A stretch of DNA of 64,000 bases from Leucaena leucocephala (GCA_037074615.1 CM073515.1:17321001-17385000), one strand, 5' to 3'. Positions 1 to 12,514 are shown, numbered from the stretch's first letter. Numbers and translations are program-made. The notes: a model not told the origin generated them from the sequence alone.

Positions 1-1262
1 AAGAGTTAAGAGTAGTTGAAAGATGTAAAAGTTACTCCATAGATATGGACATTATTCCGCTTACCTGAGAAGTTAGTTCACAGATTGAATTCCATTATAA
101 AGAAAGGATTTTTCTCAGGTAGCTGCAAAAGTTCAACAGAGCTGTATATGTAAGATAAGGAAAAGAAGTTTATGATGTTTAAAGAGAGAAAGGTAGCCAC
201 AGTTTCAAAGATAAAGAGACTCCCCAATTTAAGAAAGAGTAATAAGCAAGAGTAAGATAATGTAATGAAGGGCTAAGTTTATACCCTAGTAAGAGGGTAA
301 TGTGGCAACCTAAGTTAAATAAGTAGTTATTTCATATTCCTAAATGAATATTTGGGATCTGGAAGATAATGTGATAGAAGAAAGAATGCTTTAAAGTTTA
401 CTTAGTTAATTGTTCAATTGCAGTGTACATATGATGGATGGTTGAGCAAATTTTTGTGATATGGCATATGTTGCCATATGTTATGATGAATAATTGTATA
501 TCCTTGCAATTGTCATATGATGACACGCATGTTAGAGTATGCTATGATAAATTAATACTCCCTTCACGCAGTACATACAGGGTAGAGTATACAAGATAAG
601 AAAGTTATATTGCTCCCATACTATACGACATGCAATAAGAATGTACCCAGGATGATAGACAGTCTCAGTAAGAGGGACAGTTGTTATAGTATGATTAGGG
701 TTACTCAAGTATTTTTATAGACTTGCGAATATAGTACTCAGGGCCATTTCATATGTTAAGGTTACAGTAAGTACCAAGAGGATAGTAGTGCTGTAATCCT
801 TCAAAAGAAATGGTATACATAAAGAGTAAAAGATAATAGTAAAGAGATTGTTTTCATATTACTCTTTAGATAAGAGTTAGATCTTATATAAATGGCTCGC
901 AGTTAGAGCACATATTTAAATGAGTAGTTATGATGAGGCCATAACAACTAAATGCAATGGCAGGTAGTTAGACCATAATTGGTAAGCCACAATAGAGTAA
1001 GAAAGATGAGAAGGAACTCTTGAGGAAGAGGAAAAATAAGTAAAGTCTTGGTAAATAATATGGGCTACTAAATGTATTTCTTAAAATTTATCAATTAAGT
1101 TATCAACAAGTGGAAGCAGTTAACCTTATAACTTAGTATGTTGGTTTGAGATCTTTTAGAGATGATGATACAGTTCAATAGAATCACAAAGGATTTTGGA
1201 GGGTCGTAGTTAGATCTTAGCATGGCTCAAGGATCGCAGTTAGATCCTAACAGCTTTAGAGT
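1..1262 (+). repeat. Diverged repeat, copy 1 of a long direct repeat
   Basis: I see no coding sequence here. From about 430 to 1262 the sequence is a diverged direct copy of about 3150-4120. Shared blocks include CACGCAGTACATACA (565 and 3260) and CGCAGTTAGATCCT (1235 and 4087). The part around 480-620 resembles the downstream half of the chromovirus-type LTRs in this window. The first 430 bases could not be assigned. An LTR-type terminus (TGTCATATCC) begins immediately after, so this stretch is probably a truncated retrotransposon end into which, or next to which, another LTR sits. Confidence 0.5.
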
Positions 1263-3340
1263 TGTCATATCCTAAATTTTCTCTATCTGTATAATACTGA
1301 TAGTGGAAAGAGGTTTGGAAAGGATTATGACGAAGATCATGAGAAATGATAAAAGTTAGATGAGTCTTGAAGAAAGAGAAGGACTAAAATAAAAATTAGA
1401 AAAGGTTGAAGACAAAAAGTGAAAGTAGAAATAAAAGGAGGAACTAAAATGCAAAGCCAAAAGTTTAGGGGCCTAAGTGCAATTATTCATAAGTTGAAGG
1501 ACCTAAGTGTAATTATGAGAAAGTTGAGCCAAAACAGGCCAAAAATGCATAGAATTATATTAGACTCAAATTTTGCCAGTATATAGATAAAATTATTCCG
1601 GTCAGTTTAACACAACATAGAATTTTGATTTGAGGTCCCGATTAATTGATATAAATTTTTTAAGTCAGAAGAATTATTGCAGTATTTTTCGAACTTAAAA
1701 ATCAGATAAAATTTTACAGGAAATTTCTATATTTAATATAAGAATTTATAAAATTGACAGAGTTATACAGGATTTTACAGTGAAATAAAATATCTAATAA
1801 ATAAGATCAGGAGAGTTGTCTTGTGAATTGGGCTATAAAGATAATAAAGGCAATGAGCCCATATTAAGGCCCAAATGGTGCCATCATGAGCCCAATATGA
1901 TGATTGGACAGTTAAGGTGGCCAGAGTCTAGAGCAGTGCAGAAGAAGTGCGAAATTACAAAAATGCCCCTAGATGCCCATAATGTACCAGTGATGGATGG
2001 AGGGCATTTTGGTCATTTTTGGACAGGCCAAAAATGTTCAAGATAATATAAAGATGATTAGTTAGAGACAGTATGCACCCTGAGGCAGTAAAAAGAGGTG
2101 TGAAATGACAATTATGCCCTTAGGGTTAATATAGTGCAAGACAGTAAACCAAGGGCATTTCAGTCATTTCCCAAGGGATCTATAATTAAGTTGTAGCCAG
2201 TACAAGTATGTCAATGGTAGGAAGAATCTAGATTTTATATTTAAGGTCAAAAAGTATATTATGAAATCTTAGAAAAATTAGATTTATAAAACAGTCTAAT
2301 TTTTGGGGAATCGGACCGAGCCGGTACCGGATTGGACTAGAATTTTTTCAGAACCTTCTTCCCCTATTGGAATTGTGCCACATAACCCCATGAGGTGAGT
2401 TGTCCCTTGACAATGTCATGGATGATGTCATAATTATCTTTTTGAAAAAGGAAAATCCAAGATTAAATGTGAGCCATTAGATCAAATAGTGCACAAACTA
2501 ATCTTGGCCATTGATTTCCATCAAGATTTTTCTATAAATACCCCCTCAAATCTGCCCAAAATCATGAAGCACATGAACCCTTGGGGAAACTCTTGCAAAA
2601 AGAAAACTCAAGGCAAGACAAAGAAGATTCAAGGTACCAAAGTTCAAGCAAGCTAGAGATTAAAGATAAGCAATCTCTCTTAGCTTATTTTCCTTTGATT
2701 TGTGAGCTTGAACTTAAGGTTTTCATGGGGGAAAAGTTGAGTTTTATCTAAGTGGTGGTGATGCACAAAAAACTTAGATGAAATGGGAAAAAAGAAATTA
2801 AAGTTAGAAACATATGATTGAAGCTTAAATAAACTAGTTAAATGATTGATTGTTGAATCAAGTTGATATTCTTGACTTTGCCATGGTTGAACCTATTCGG
2901 TATGCACTGTTCATGAGGGAAGGAAATGGAATTTCAATGATCTAATGATTCCATTGAATTTATATGATGATTTTATGTAACATTGGAAAGGTTTGGAACC
3001 TTGGAAGCATTGAAATTCTAAGATTATAGTTTTTGAAATTTTTCATGGTTAATATTCACTTGCATGAATAGTGATTGAAATTTCATGATTTTGTTGCTTC
3101 CAATAGTTTTAAAATGAAAAATTGTGTGGGATAAAGTGGAGAAACAAGTATGGGAAGCATTGTCATATGATAACACACATGTTAGAGAATGCTTAAATGA
3201 TTACATCTCCTTGCATATTATGCATGATAGAGTATGCTATGATAAATGAATACACCCCTCACGCAGTACATACAAGGTAGAGTATACTAGATGAGAAAGT
3301 TATGTTTCTCCCATGCCATACGACATGTAATTAAATAACT
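1263..3340 (+). mobile_element. Chromovirus-type LTR, + strand, 3' limit unclear
   Basis: The stretch starts with TGTCATATCC, the same ten bases that open the 3' LTR at 55352. It stays similar to that LTR over long blocks, for example GAGGTCCCGATTAATTGATA at 1632 and 55732. A TATAAATA box lies about 1270 bases from the start, as it does about 1300 bases in at 56652. Similarity to the minus-strand LTR at 35630-37599 continues through 2880-3100. Beyond about 3340 the resemblance to known LTR ends is lost, so the right border is approximate. No primer site or polypurine tract is visible next to it. It may be a solo or truncated LTR. Confidence 0.7.
2533..2540 (+). promoter_or_regulatory. TATA box of LTR
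   Basis: TATAAATA followed by a C-rich run (ACCCCCTC). The same arrangement is present at the matching position of the 3' LTR at 56652 and, on the minus strand, at 19751-19758. Established knowledge places the LTR promoter at the U3/R border. Its use here is inferred only from position and conservation. Confidence 0.6.
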
Positions 3341-4742
3341 CAACTTGGTAAGGATAAAGAAATAGAAAAGTGATGAATGAAATAGTTAGCCAGTTAAAGC
3401 CAAATAATAGAATGAGAATTTATGATCAGATAATGATAGTCAATTAAATAGAGAATGAGATTAAGGATGAAGGCTAATAGTAATAGTAAATCTATAGACA
3501 AATAATCATAGTACTCAAAACATATCTCTTCAGTAGGAATAAGATACATAAATGATATGCTATGAATATGAAATGAAATGAGAGGCATTTATGAAAGATG
3601 GTGCAGCTCTAAGGAAAAGCAGTGTCCATATGATATAAGCTAACGTTGTCACAATAGAGCTAGATTGCTCTTGCGATAAAGTAAGATTGCCTTTGAAATA
3701 AAGCCAAGAGAATGGATAGTGTAACTCATCTAAAGTAAGGTCCATCAGATGAGATGAATAGATGATGATAGATATGTGCAAGGTAGAGCTTGTGTAGCTC
3801 TCTGCAATAACATATATAGTAAAGTTATAAAATATGAGAATGATATGAGAAGTTCCTGAGCGATAGAGGAAATGAGTAAAGTCGTGATAGATAATATTAG
3901 TTTCTGTGATCATTTTTGGGTAATTATCTATTGAGTTAACAACTATGTGGAAGTGGCTAACCTTGTAACGTTATTTATTAGTTTAAGTCTTCTAGAGATG
4001 AGAATACAGTACAACAGAATTGCAGAAGATTCCAGAGGATTACAATTAGATCCTAGTAAGGCTCATAGAGAATAGAATTCTAGGGTCGCAGTTAGATCCT
4101 GAAGAGGCTTACGGTTGATCGAAGTAGATTCTAAGGGTCACAGTAGACCTAGCCTAGAGAAAGAAAGTCTTGAGCCATAAGTACATTATTTCTTTAGAAG
4201 GACGAATACCAAGGATAAAGTTAAAGTGTAGAAGCTTCATAAGTTGGTTAGCTCATAACAGAGATAGTACCTATGATGTTAGTTCAGATAGCCTTATTAG
4301 TATCAGGGACTGAACTCAGAATCTTCTTACACGTAACAGGAACTAAGTAATCAAAGTTAAAGTTGTTAATCCTGAGTACTACGAATTTATGAGAATATTT
4401 TGAGGATAACGAGATTAGAAAGCCAGATAGACCCAAGAGAGATAGTATAGGATGGGTCTAAGATAGTGAAGTACTAGGGTTAGAGCCTGTTAACACTAGT
4501 GCTTCAAATTTTTATCTGCATATTTCAGTTAAACGTGCTCAGGTAAGAGCAGCCCAATGATGAGTGACCCCCTGGGAAGTGATGAAAAAGGTGTGAATGC
4601 CACAGGAGGTTGGCATATATGTGCACAGAGTTATGTAAAATGATAGAAAGAGTTATGAGAAGCTAGAAAGGGTTATGAGCAGTAAGAGATTAGAACCTTT
4701 TTGTCAAGTCCAAATAAAATGGGTTCGAAAGAAAATATTTAG
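3341..4742 (+). repeat. Copy 2 of the direct repeat and unassigned retrotransposon sequence
   Basis: To about 4120 this is the second copy of the direct repeat that ends at 1262, including the GGATCGCAGTTAGATCC-like blocks. From about 4130 to 4742 I find no open frame of note and no recognised motif. The sequence ends abruptly at an Athila-like gag fragment, which marks a recombination or insertion border near 4743. It is probably the decayed end of a chromovirus LTR or internal region. Confidence 0.45.
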
Positions 4743-6101
4743 ATATGCACAACATGGATGATAGAATGACCAATATAGACAACAAGCTAAAAGAGAATGA
4801 CAGTCAATTCACCTCTAAAGCTTCAATCCTTCAAAGTATGCAGAAGGATAATGCTGATGTGCACAGGAAACTTGAGGAGTTAAGTTCCAAGAATACAGAT
4901 ATCACAAGTCACTTAACTCAAGTCTCAAATACAGTGAGTAACATTCATGGAAAGAGCAGTGATAGCATACCGTCGAATACTATCATCAATCCGAGGGGTC
5001 TGAATGCTATATCCCTTAGAAGTGGCAGAAAGGTGCATTTTAAGGGGAACGATACACCGGAGCAGGATGTGGAAAAAGCAGAATTTAAGAAATCATCTCT
5101 GCCACAGGTACAAATTGGTAAATATGAAAGTACTAAAAAACAGCAGCTTATGATAAAGAAGCTAACCCAAGAGGAAGACTCACAAGCCCAAGTTAAGATA
5201 CAAAAGCTGCAAGAAGAAGCAGCAACAGTACCAAGTCCAGCTTACAAAGGAAAGCAACCTGAGGAAAAGCCAGAGTTGAGCAAGCAAGGAGCCTCTATAC
5301 ACATAGGTAAAGAGGTAAGTATAAAAGATCTCCTATTTCCTAACTCTTACTTTGCTGGAAAGAAAAAAATTGACCCTGACTTAGCAAATGATGCTTATAC
5401 TCTATTAAACAAGTTAGAAATAAATGTCCCTTTGGTTAAGTTCCTCAAGAGAAACCCTAAATATGCAAAATTTTTGAAAGAACTATGTGCTGATAAGAAG
5501 TTTAGGCCTTTTAAGAGAATTTAGGTTAATGCTAATGTGTCATCACTATTTAAGGCTGAAATACCTGTTAAGTGCCAAGACCCAGGATCCAACATAATCC
5601 CATGCACTATAGGAAATGTTCCTATTCAGGGAGCGTTACTAGATCTAGGGGCAACCATTAATGTAATGCCTTAGTTGGTATATCAAACCTTAGGTATCAA
5701 CAATCTTAGAGACATAAGACTAGTGCTCTTGGTAGCTGATAGGTCAATTAGGTATCCTAAAGGAATCCTTGAGGATATTATAGTACAAGTCAATGACTTA
5801 GTGTTCCCAGCTGATTTTTATATTTTGGACATGTCCAATGAGTTAGTAAATGACATCACTTTGATCCTAGGCCAATCTTTCCTCCAAACTTCTAAGAACA
5901 TCATTAGCATGAAGTATAGTTCCATTACAATGGAAGTTGGAGAGCATGTTGTAACCTTCAACGTGAATGAAGTAATGAAATTTCTTCCTGATAATTCTGC
6001 TTTTACTGCTTTGAATGCAATTGATTATGTTTTTGAAGAGACTAGGGATGGACATGAATTGAGTTTACATGATAATTATAGTGATAATACGCTTGCAAAA
6101 T
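4743..6101 (+). pseudogene. Athila-like gag-protease fragment (perhaps element C)
   Basis: One frame runs through the piece with two stops, TAG at 5522 and TAG at 5672. It encodes the C-terminal part of gag (heptad-like segment DNKLKENDSQF, then NAISLRSGRKV), a Lys/Glu-rich linker and the start of a retropepsin-like domain with LLDLGATINVMP. The related minus-strand copy at 61361-63976 has Gln (RIQVSAN) and Trp (MPWLVYQ) where this copy has stops, so both arose by a single transition. The gag N-terminus is missing. On the right the frame runs into an LTR at 6102. It may be the gag of the element whose integrase lies at 27169, but that is an inference from family and strand only. Confidence 0.8.
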
Positions 6102-9030
6102 TAAACATCCTAATTTTTTTACATCTTAGAGACCAAATGGTAGCATCTGGAACCACTTTTAAGGTCATTAAAGTCCAATTACACAATCTAGAATTTTACT
6201 CTACAGAGTACTATTCACTGTGTAAATTCCAAAGAAGTAACCTGACTTCAAAAAATCATAATTAAATCTAGAAAACTTGAAATGAAGTGGTTCAAATTTA
6301 TATACAAAGCTAACTTAATGCTCTTTTATGAAAAAAAATAACTCATTAACCATGTCTTGACCCAATCAACATCAGTCAACACTCAAAGTTTACTGTTCAT
6401 CTATCGTCCTTCCCCTGATTCCAACATTTTTGGTCCCAATTTTGAAAAATCATATCTCCATGAGTAGACATCCAAATGAGACGTTCTATATATAAAATTA
6501 AAGCTTGGTATGTCTAATATTTACTGGTAAAATATCATACATCTATTCAATTATTTACTATTTCTAATTATAGCTCAATTGTCACTGTCTCCTCATGAAT
6601 TACTGTTCATAGTGACAATTTTCAGCAACTAATTTATACATAAATCAATCACATATCAATCATGCTAAATAATTATTAACTTCTCTTCATGCATATTTAT
6701 CCCTCCATCTTGAGAAAACCTGCTATAATTGGATTGATATAGAAGGGGTGAGATTTTCGGGGAAATCTCAGTAGCAAATGGAAACCATACAATGTATGTA
6801 ACTATATGCTTGATGTTACTATGTGTGCACTTAATGATCATGCTTGCATAATGATAACATACATGCTTCCATGTTACTTAATTATAACATATGGATATAG
6901 CATAAAAAGAAATAGAGCATTACTTAATCATATATGCTTCACATTATCAAGGTAAGTAAACATCACATAAAACATCCAAACAATATAAGCATACAAGTAG
7001 GTAAGTTTACTAGCTGACATGTAGCCTTTCCTCTAGCTCTTAACCTTTGCTCTAAAGTTCTTTCTTTTCATAGGTCAGAGCCTATACATAGCATAATAAT
7101 ATCTTCATTATTATCCTATCCAATATAGCTCTACTTAACTCATGATTAACTTGAGGTAATACCCTTAATCTGACAATCCCCTAACTTTCTTTCTATCCAT
7201 GGCTAACCTTATCAAGAGAGATATTTCTCTATTCTAACTATTAAATTTATAAGAACAATCCTCTAATTTATTAGAGCAGGGACTATAATAAATTACTTAC
7301 CTTATTCATAGCTTGCCAAGTCCTTAAGCCCTTGGATTGCTGCTAACTCCGCCAGAACTCCTCCTTTTTCCTTCCTTTCTTTCTTTCTCTCTTCTTTCAC
7401 TTGCTTTTCCTTGCTTGGTCATGAGTGAAATGGAAGGGGTGTGGTATTTATAGGTGGAGGGAGGTGAAATGGATGGCTCAGATCGAATCATGATGAAGGG
7501 CTTAGATCGCTTAGCTTTCTGAAGAAGCTTCGCCTGCATTATCATGATGACATCATCATCTTAGATGACTCATCAAAAATGACATCATCCATGGATACCT
7601 CACATGCTTAGGTGGCATAATGGTGGGGCCCTCAAGATACCTCACCAGCTGACTCAGTGTTTCCAGAGAATTCTAAAGTCCTGTCCTAGAATGAACGGCT
7701 GAGATCATGCCATGTGTCCTTAGCTTTTTCTTCTTTCCCTATACTCATGCCATGTGGTACCTTATGGGTCCCATGAGGACACCTTTCATGCCATCTCATG
7801 GTTCTGGATGAGTCTAAAGCTCTATCTGATTATTTTTCCTAGTTCTATCTTTAATTGGGTAACAATGCTTTATTGAAAATCACTAAAATATTATTTTAAT
7901 CCCACTTGGACCCACATAACTCTTAGGCCATGTTTTTGACCCTTGGAATGCTATCTTGGCCTCTAATCAAGCTCAAGTACTCTGGTGGCTCGATTCCCAA
8001 GAAATATCTCGTAGCAAATTACCAAAATGCCCTTGGTTACTCTTTATTTCCTTGAATAATTCTAGGGGATTATTGTCTTTTAATACCTTACCAGAGTATT
8101 TTTTTTGACCTTGGCCAAATATCCAAATAACCTTCCTTGACTATCTAACCTTAATCAAATGACCAAAATACCTTTAACTCATTATTTAATTATTTTACAA
8201 CATAAGGGTATTTTTGTCATTTTGTATTTTTTGGACACTGGCCCTTTTAACCGATGAACTGATATCATGGGTTTGGGCCTCACTTGGTATCATCATGGAC
8301 CTCTCTGTGACATCATCTGAGCTCATTCAGCCATAACTTGCTTACTGCTAAGTTTCATAATCAGATTGTAGGCGTTCATAATCTCCTGTCAAAATTCACT
8401 AAAACGTGAATAACTTTCTCTATATAACTCCTTTCAAGGTTCTGTCAGATCCATGACATTTGGAATCATAGGGCACACCTTCCTATAACTTTTCACTTAT
8501 ATCTGAGGTCCATAGGATCTAATAAAAATTTCAGATAACTTTTAGACTATCAAATAAATATTAACTATCTGGAACTTCAATAAAATTCATGTATTATGCT
8601 AGATTAACTAGCATAATTTTCTTTATCTACTAATGAGTTTTGGGACTAAAATCTTTTCAAATAGTTCTAAGCCTTTTTGTGGATCAACTTTCTATAATTA
8701 CAATTTTGCCCCTAGAAATTTTCCATCTTTTCAATTAAGTCCCTTAATTTTTCATAATTACACATAATGACACAAACTTTATGTCTACTTCCTTTTGGAA
8801 TGATTAAACCTTTTAGACTGTTCAATTTAATCCATCTCTTTCTTCAAAATGACCATTATGCCCCTAAGGACTTTCACTATTTACAATTTAGTCCCTGATC
8901 TTTCACTTACTTGTTGGTTAGTTCATGAACATCATATGTATACTTTGGGACTTCTGATCAATAGGGCCTAGTAACCTACCTCTTTCAAGCAATATATTGG
9001 GCTTCTATGTTTAAAAATCAGGATATGCTA
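6102..9030 (-). mobile_element. Chromovirus 3' LTR, minus strand (LTR F)
   Basis: The 2.9-kb stretch is similar from end to end to the minus-strand LTR at 38016-40371. Both begin near TAAACATCC/TAACATCC and share the block around ACATCTTAG(A/G)GACCA. The right end reads GGATATGCTA where intact LTRs of the group end GGATATGACA. Directly right of it lies TTTCTCCTCCCCTTAAAAT, the reverse complement of the polypurine tract seen at 55331-55350, so this is the 3' LTR of a minus-strand element. Nearly all of that element's internal region is gone. A reverse TATAAATA lies at 7445. No clean target duplication is visible. Confidence 0.75.
7445..7452 (-). promoter_or_regulatory. TATA box of LTR F
   Basis: TATTTATA on the + strand reads TATAAATA on the minus strand. 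It sits in the same context (flanked by TGGTG and GGTGGAGG) as the box of the related LTR at 39149. Activity is not implied, since the element is a remnant. Confidence 0.5.
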
Positions 9031-9184
9031 TTTCTCCTCCCCTTAAAATAAATTTCTTCCTCAAAATTTTAGGGTTAAATCTCTATTCATACTTTAATGA
9101 AGAGTTTCTCTAAGGAGAATGTCCCTTTTATTTCATAATATTTTCTTGAATTTTCTAGCTCTTCTTAACTTTATGCATCTATGC
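9031..9184 (-). other. Polypurine tract and 3' internal remnant of chromovirus F
   Basis: Read on the minus strand, the segment holds an AT-rich internal end, then GAAATTTATTTTAAGGGGAG, then the LTR. The 3' end of chromovirus E has the same arrangement (AAATTTATTTTAAGGGGGAG at 55328). It is the second-strand primer region known from Ty3/Gypsy elements. Left of about 9100 in element order there is no recognisable pol sequence, so the element broke here. Confidence 0.65.
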
Positions 9185-9283
9185 CAACATGTGCACAAAA
9201 TAGATGGTAGAATGACTAATATAGACAACAAGCTCAAAGAGAATGATGGTCAATTCACCTCTAAAGCTTCAATCATTCAATCC
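9185..9283 (+). pseudogene. Short Athila-like gag fragment, inverted relative to its neighbour
   Basis: About 95 bases match 4745-4840 on the + strand (segment encoding TNIDNKLKENDSQFTSKASI-like sequence). At 9283 the sequence switches to the minus strand of the same gene family. The left edge begins at the same point of gag as the fragment at 4743, so the two breaks may share an origin. Confidence 0.7.
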
Positions 9284-11296
9284 TAAACTTCTAGCAGCAC
9301 ACAGTTCTTACAAAACTTTTGCATATTTAGGGTTTCTCTTGAGGAACTCAACCAAAGGAACATTTATTTCTAACTTGTTTAATAGAGTATAAGCATCATT
9401 TGCTAAGTCAGGGTCAATTTTTTTCTTTCCAGCAAAGTAAGAGTTAGAAAAGGGGAGATCTTTTATACTTATCTCCTTACCTTTGTGCATAGAGGCTCCT
9501 TGCTTGCTCGACTCTGGCTTCTCCTTAGGTTGCTTTCCTTTGTAGGATGGACTTAGTACTGTTGCTGCTTCTTCTTGCAGCTTTTGTATCTTAACTAGGG
9601 ATTGTGAGTCCTCCTCTTATGTTAGCTTCTTCATCATAAGCTGCTGTTCTTTAGCACTTTTAGATTTACCAATTTATACCTGTGGCAAAGATGATTTCTC
9701 AAATTCAACTTCTTCCAAATCCTACCTCGGTATATCGTTCTCCTTAAAATGCACATTTCTGCCACTTTTGAGGGATATAGCATTCAGACCCTTCGAATTG
9801 ATGATAATATTCGACGGTATGCTGTCACTGTTCTTTCCTTGAATGTTACTCACTGTATTCGAGACTTGAGGATATCTACATTCTTAAAACTTAACTCCTC
9901 AAATTTCATGTGCACATCAGTATTATCCTTCTGCATACTTTGAAAGATTGAAGCTTTGGAGGTGAATTGACCGTCATTCTCTTTGAACTTGTTGTCTATA
10001 TTGAGAAGTCTTATATGGCCTTGATGTTAATAAAGTCATAGGGTGAGTTGGAACTATGGGCCTTGCATTATTTTAGTAATTGCTTGAGGAAGCACTATCT
10101 CCTTGGAATTGATTTGGCCTGTCACCCCCACCTAAAGTTTGGGTAGTCTCTCCAACTAAGGTTGTATGTGTTGGAGTATAGGTCTCTTTTCTAGTATTGA
10201 TTGTCTCTCCCTTGATACATTACTGATACTTCTTCATATTGTCTGTTACATGTACTAGTAGAATGCATCATAGAACTACATGATTCACATCCTGTAACCA
10301 AGTCTTATGAGGTATCCACTGCGTGAACTTGTTTTATGGAATACAGCTCTCTTTCAATTAGATTCATCCACTTCTCCATTCTATTTCCTTAAGCCGTTAT
10401 TTTTGCTAAGATCTCCTTTGAATTACCCGAAGAAGATGTGGGCATTTTCCTTGGATCCCCTGTCTGATAGTCTTCATTGGCAATTTTCTAGAATAACTCC
10501 CAACTAGCCTGTGGAGTCTTATCTTTCAAGAATCTATTTACTACAATATTTAAGGAAACCTAATTATGAGGAAGTAGATCATCAAAGAAAATGTCTACTA
10601 AATCAGCCTTAGTCATGTTGTGGTGAGGGCATCGAGCTAACAGGTTAAGAAATCTCGCCCAATACTCATGTAAAGATTCTCCATCTTGTTGTAGAATATT
10701 AGTGATCTCCTTCTTCATTTGAGTGGTATTTGAAGCTAGGAAAAATTGTTCAAGATATGTTGACTTCAGCTGATCCCATGTAAGAGTAGAGAAATAGGTG
10801 GGCAAATTGTATAGCCACTACTTAGCCTTTCCTTCCAAGGTAAAATGAAAACACCTCCTTAAGATATCGTCTAGTGTGGTCAATGGAGGTTTCATTGACG
10901 AACATATCATATGCATGGTTTGTAAGTATTTATGTGGACATTCTCCTATAAAACCATGAAATTTAGGTAAGGTTGCAATCAAAACTTCTTTAATATCAAA
11001 ATTAGCTTCTTCAGTATAGAAACCATAAGGATCATAATTCACCTGTGAATGATTAATTTCCCTCACACTTCTATTATTTTGAGGTTAATTGGTATTTCAT
11101 TTTCTCCATGCCCATTAGGCCCATTATGATTAATATCATCCATATTTGGTTCAGTTTCAGACTCTAGAATACTAGAGGATGGACTAAATTTTGCTTCTTC
11201 TTTAAATTCTCTAAACTCTCTCTTTAGTTTCTTAAGTCTTCTCTCAATTTTAGGTTCAAAAGGAACTAATGGTTTAGCTCTTCTATGTATGCAATG
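9284..11296 (-). pseudogene. Athila-like element B gag, 3'-truncated
   Basis: Reading from 11296 leftwards the product resembles the gag of element A and element I: KPLVPFEPKIERRLKKLKRE, then MREINHSQVNYDPYGFYTEE, LPKFHGFIGECPHKYLQTMH, the gag core (10560-10805, LHEYWARFLNLLARCPHHNM) and the C-terminal DLANDAYTLLNKLEINVPLV segment at 9308-9490. Several frameshifts and stops break the frame. The start codon found in element I (ATG at 63976) is ATA here. The gene stops at 9284 before the protease, at an inverted junction. No pol of this element is present on its left side. Confidence 0.8.
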
Positions 11297-11737
11297 TAGA
11301 ACAGATAGAGAATAATAAATGCAATCAGTTAAAGTCAGTCACAGAAGCTATATAGCAGAAAATTTTTAGAAGTCGCGACTAAAGGGTGTTTTAGTCATGA
11401 CTTAATATCATAGAGAAAAGTAGTCGCGACTAAAGGTTTTAAATGTCACGACTGGTTTTCGTAGAGTAGTCAAATTTCATAGGGGAGCAATAAGGTCGCG
11501 AGACAAATGGTGTTTGGTCGCAACTTAAAGTCACAGAGAGTAATTATCATGACATAGGTGAGTTCAGGTCACGTCTCACAGTCACAGAGACTAATTTTGT
11601 ATAAACTCAAAAAAGTACAGAATACAATGCAATTTTAAAAAAAACTACTAAAAAACTAATATGTAAACAAAACAAGAAAAATGACTCAGGTAGCTAATGA
11701 AATTGACAATCAATTACTAGGGAACCAATCACTTGGC
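11297..11737 (-). other. 5' leader of element B
   Basis: This is untranslated sequence between the primer site at 11738-11755 and the gag start. Most of it (11372-11575) is taken up by eight GTCGCGAC-type palindromes, described separately. The rest is AT-rich with no open frame. Confidence 0.6.
11372..11575. repeat. Paired-palindrome repeat in the leader of element B
   Basis: Eight copies of an 8-bp palindrome (consensus GTCGCGAC, with decayed forms GTCATGAC, GTCACGAC, GTCGCAAC) start at 11372, 11394, 11423, 11445, 11495, 11517, 11546 and 11568. They form four pairs, and within every pair the starts are exactly 22 bp apart. Pair-to-pair distances are 51, 72 and 51. Sequence between the pairs is also partly repeated (ATCATAGAGA, GTCACAGAGA). 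The role is unknown. See findings. Confidence 0.85.
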
Positions 11738-11755
11738 TCCCTGGCAATGGCGCCA
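11738..11755 (-). other. Primer binding site of element B (tRNA-Asp type)
   Basis: On the minus strand the sequence is TGGCGCCATTGCCAGGGA, one base outside the LTR end. It corresponds to the tRNA-Asp primer site known for Athila-like elements and closely matches the site of element A (TGGAGCCGTTGCCGGGGA). It fixes the orientation of element B and the inner border of its 5' LTR at 11757. Confidence 0.8.
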
Positions 11756-11756
11756 T

Positions 11757-12514
11757 TGATGAGATCTGATTGTCGTGGTCTGATCCATCAAAATAAAGTT
11801 TATTACACCCAATAAATGTAGTATAAGGCACAACCCTATCGTTCTTCTCGAAGAGCCTTTTATGTAGAAACCTAGTAGATTGGATGTCAAAATCAATAAA
11901 AAACTTGAGCAATGATAAAATAATTTTAGGGCTTTTAGAGATTGATGCTATAAAAGTAGGGTATAAAAAGATAAATATTTTTGGATTTTCTTTGCAATGA
12001 AAACGGGTTTGTTTAGTTCAGAAATATGCTATGAAACACTCTTGATGATGAAAACGTATATATCCTTACTCTCACATTTAAAATTGGAGTTTAGAAATCA
12101 CCAAGTCTCAAAGAAAACTTCAATCGATCGATTGAGTTTGGAACCCTAATTTTTCTAAAACCCCTTTGATCAAAGCTGGTTTAAGAAACATTAGTGAATA
12201 GTCATAAACCACTTTGGATGTAAATCAAATTTAGATGTTGAAAATGCCCTCGAATGGTCGTCGATCGAAAACCCTAGATTTCAAGCAATGCATTAATTAA
12301 CAACAATCGCTGACATTAACCCACTCTCTTAAAATCGAAACTAAAATATTCTATTAAAAACAAACATTCAAATCATCTGAATTCAATTACAATCTAATCT
12401 GAGAATGATCAATCGATGTTCAAACTTGCTCATAAGATAAAAATCCTAGATCTAGCAGCAATCATAAGATGAGAAGATGTAAATTAGAATAGAAGAAACT
12501 CCCCGTTTGAGTCC
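11757..12514 (-). mobile_element. 5' LTR of element B, inner part
   Basis: The inner LTR end (TGATGAGATC on the + strand) lies one base from the primer site. The sequence matches solo LTR G (33400-34034) in reverse, including the GGATCAGACCACGACA block and the CGATCGATTGAGTTT region. At 12514 the LTR is interrupted by element A, whose AGTCC target duplication flanks it. It resumes at 26497. Confidence 0.85.
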
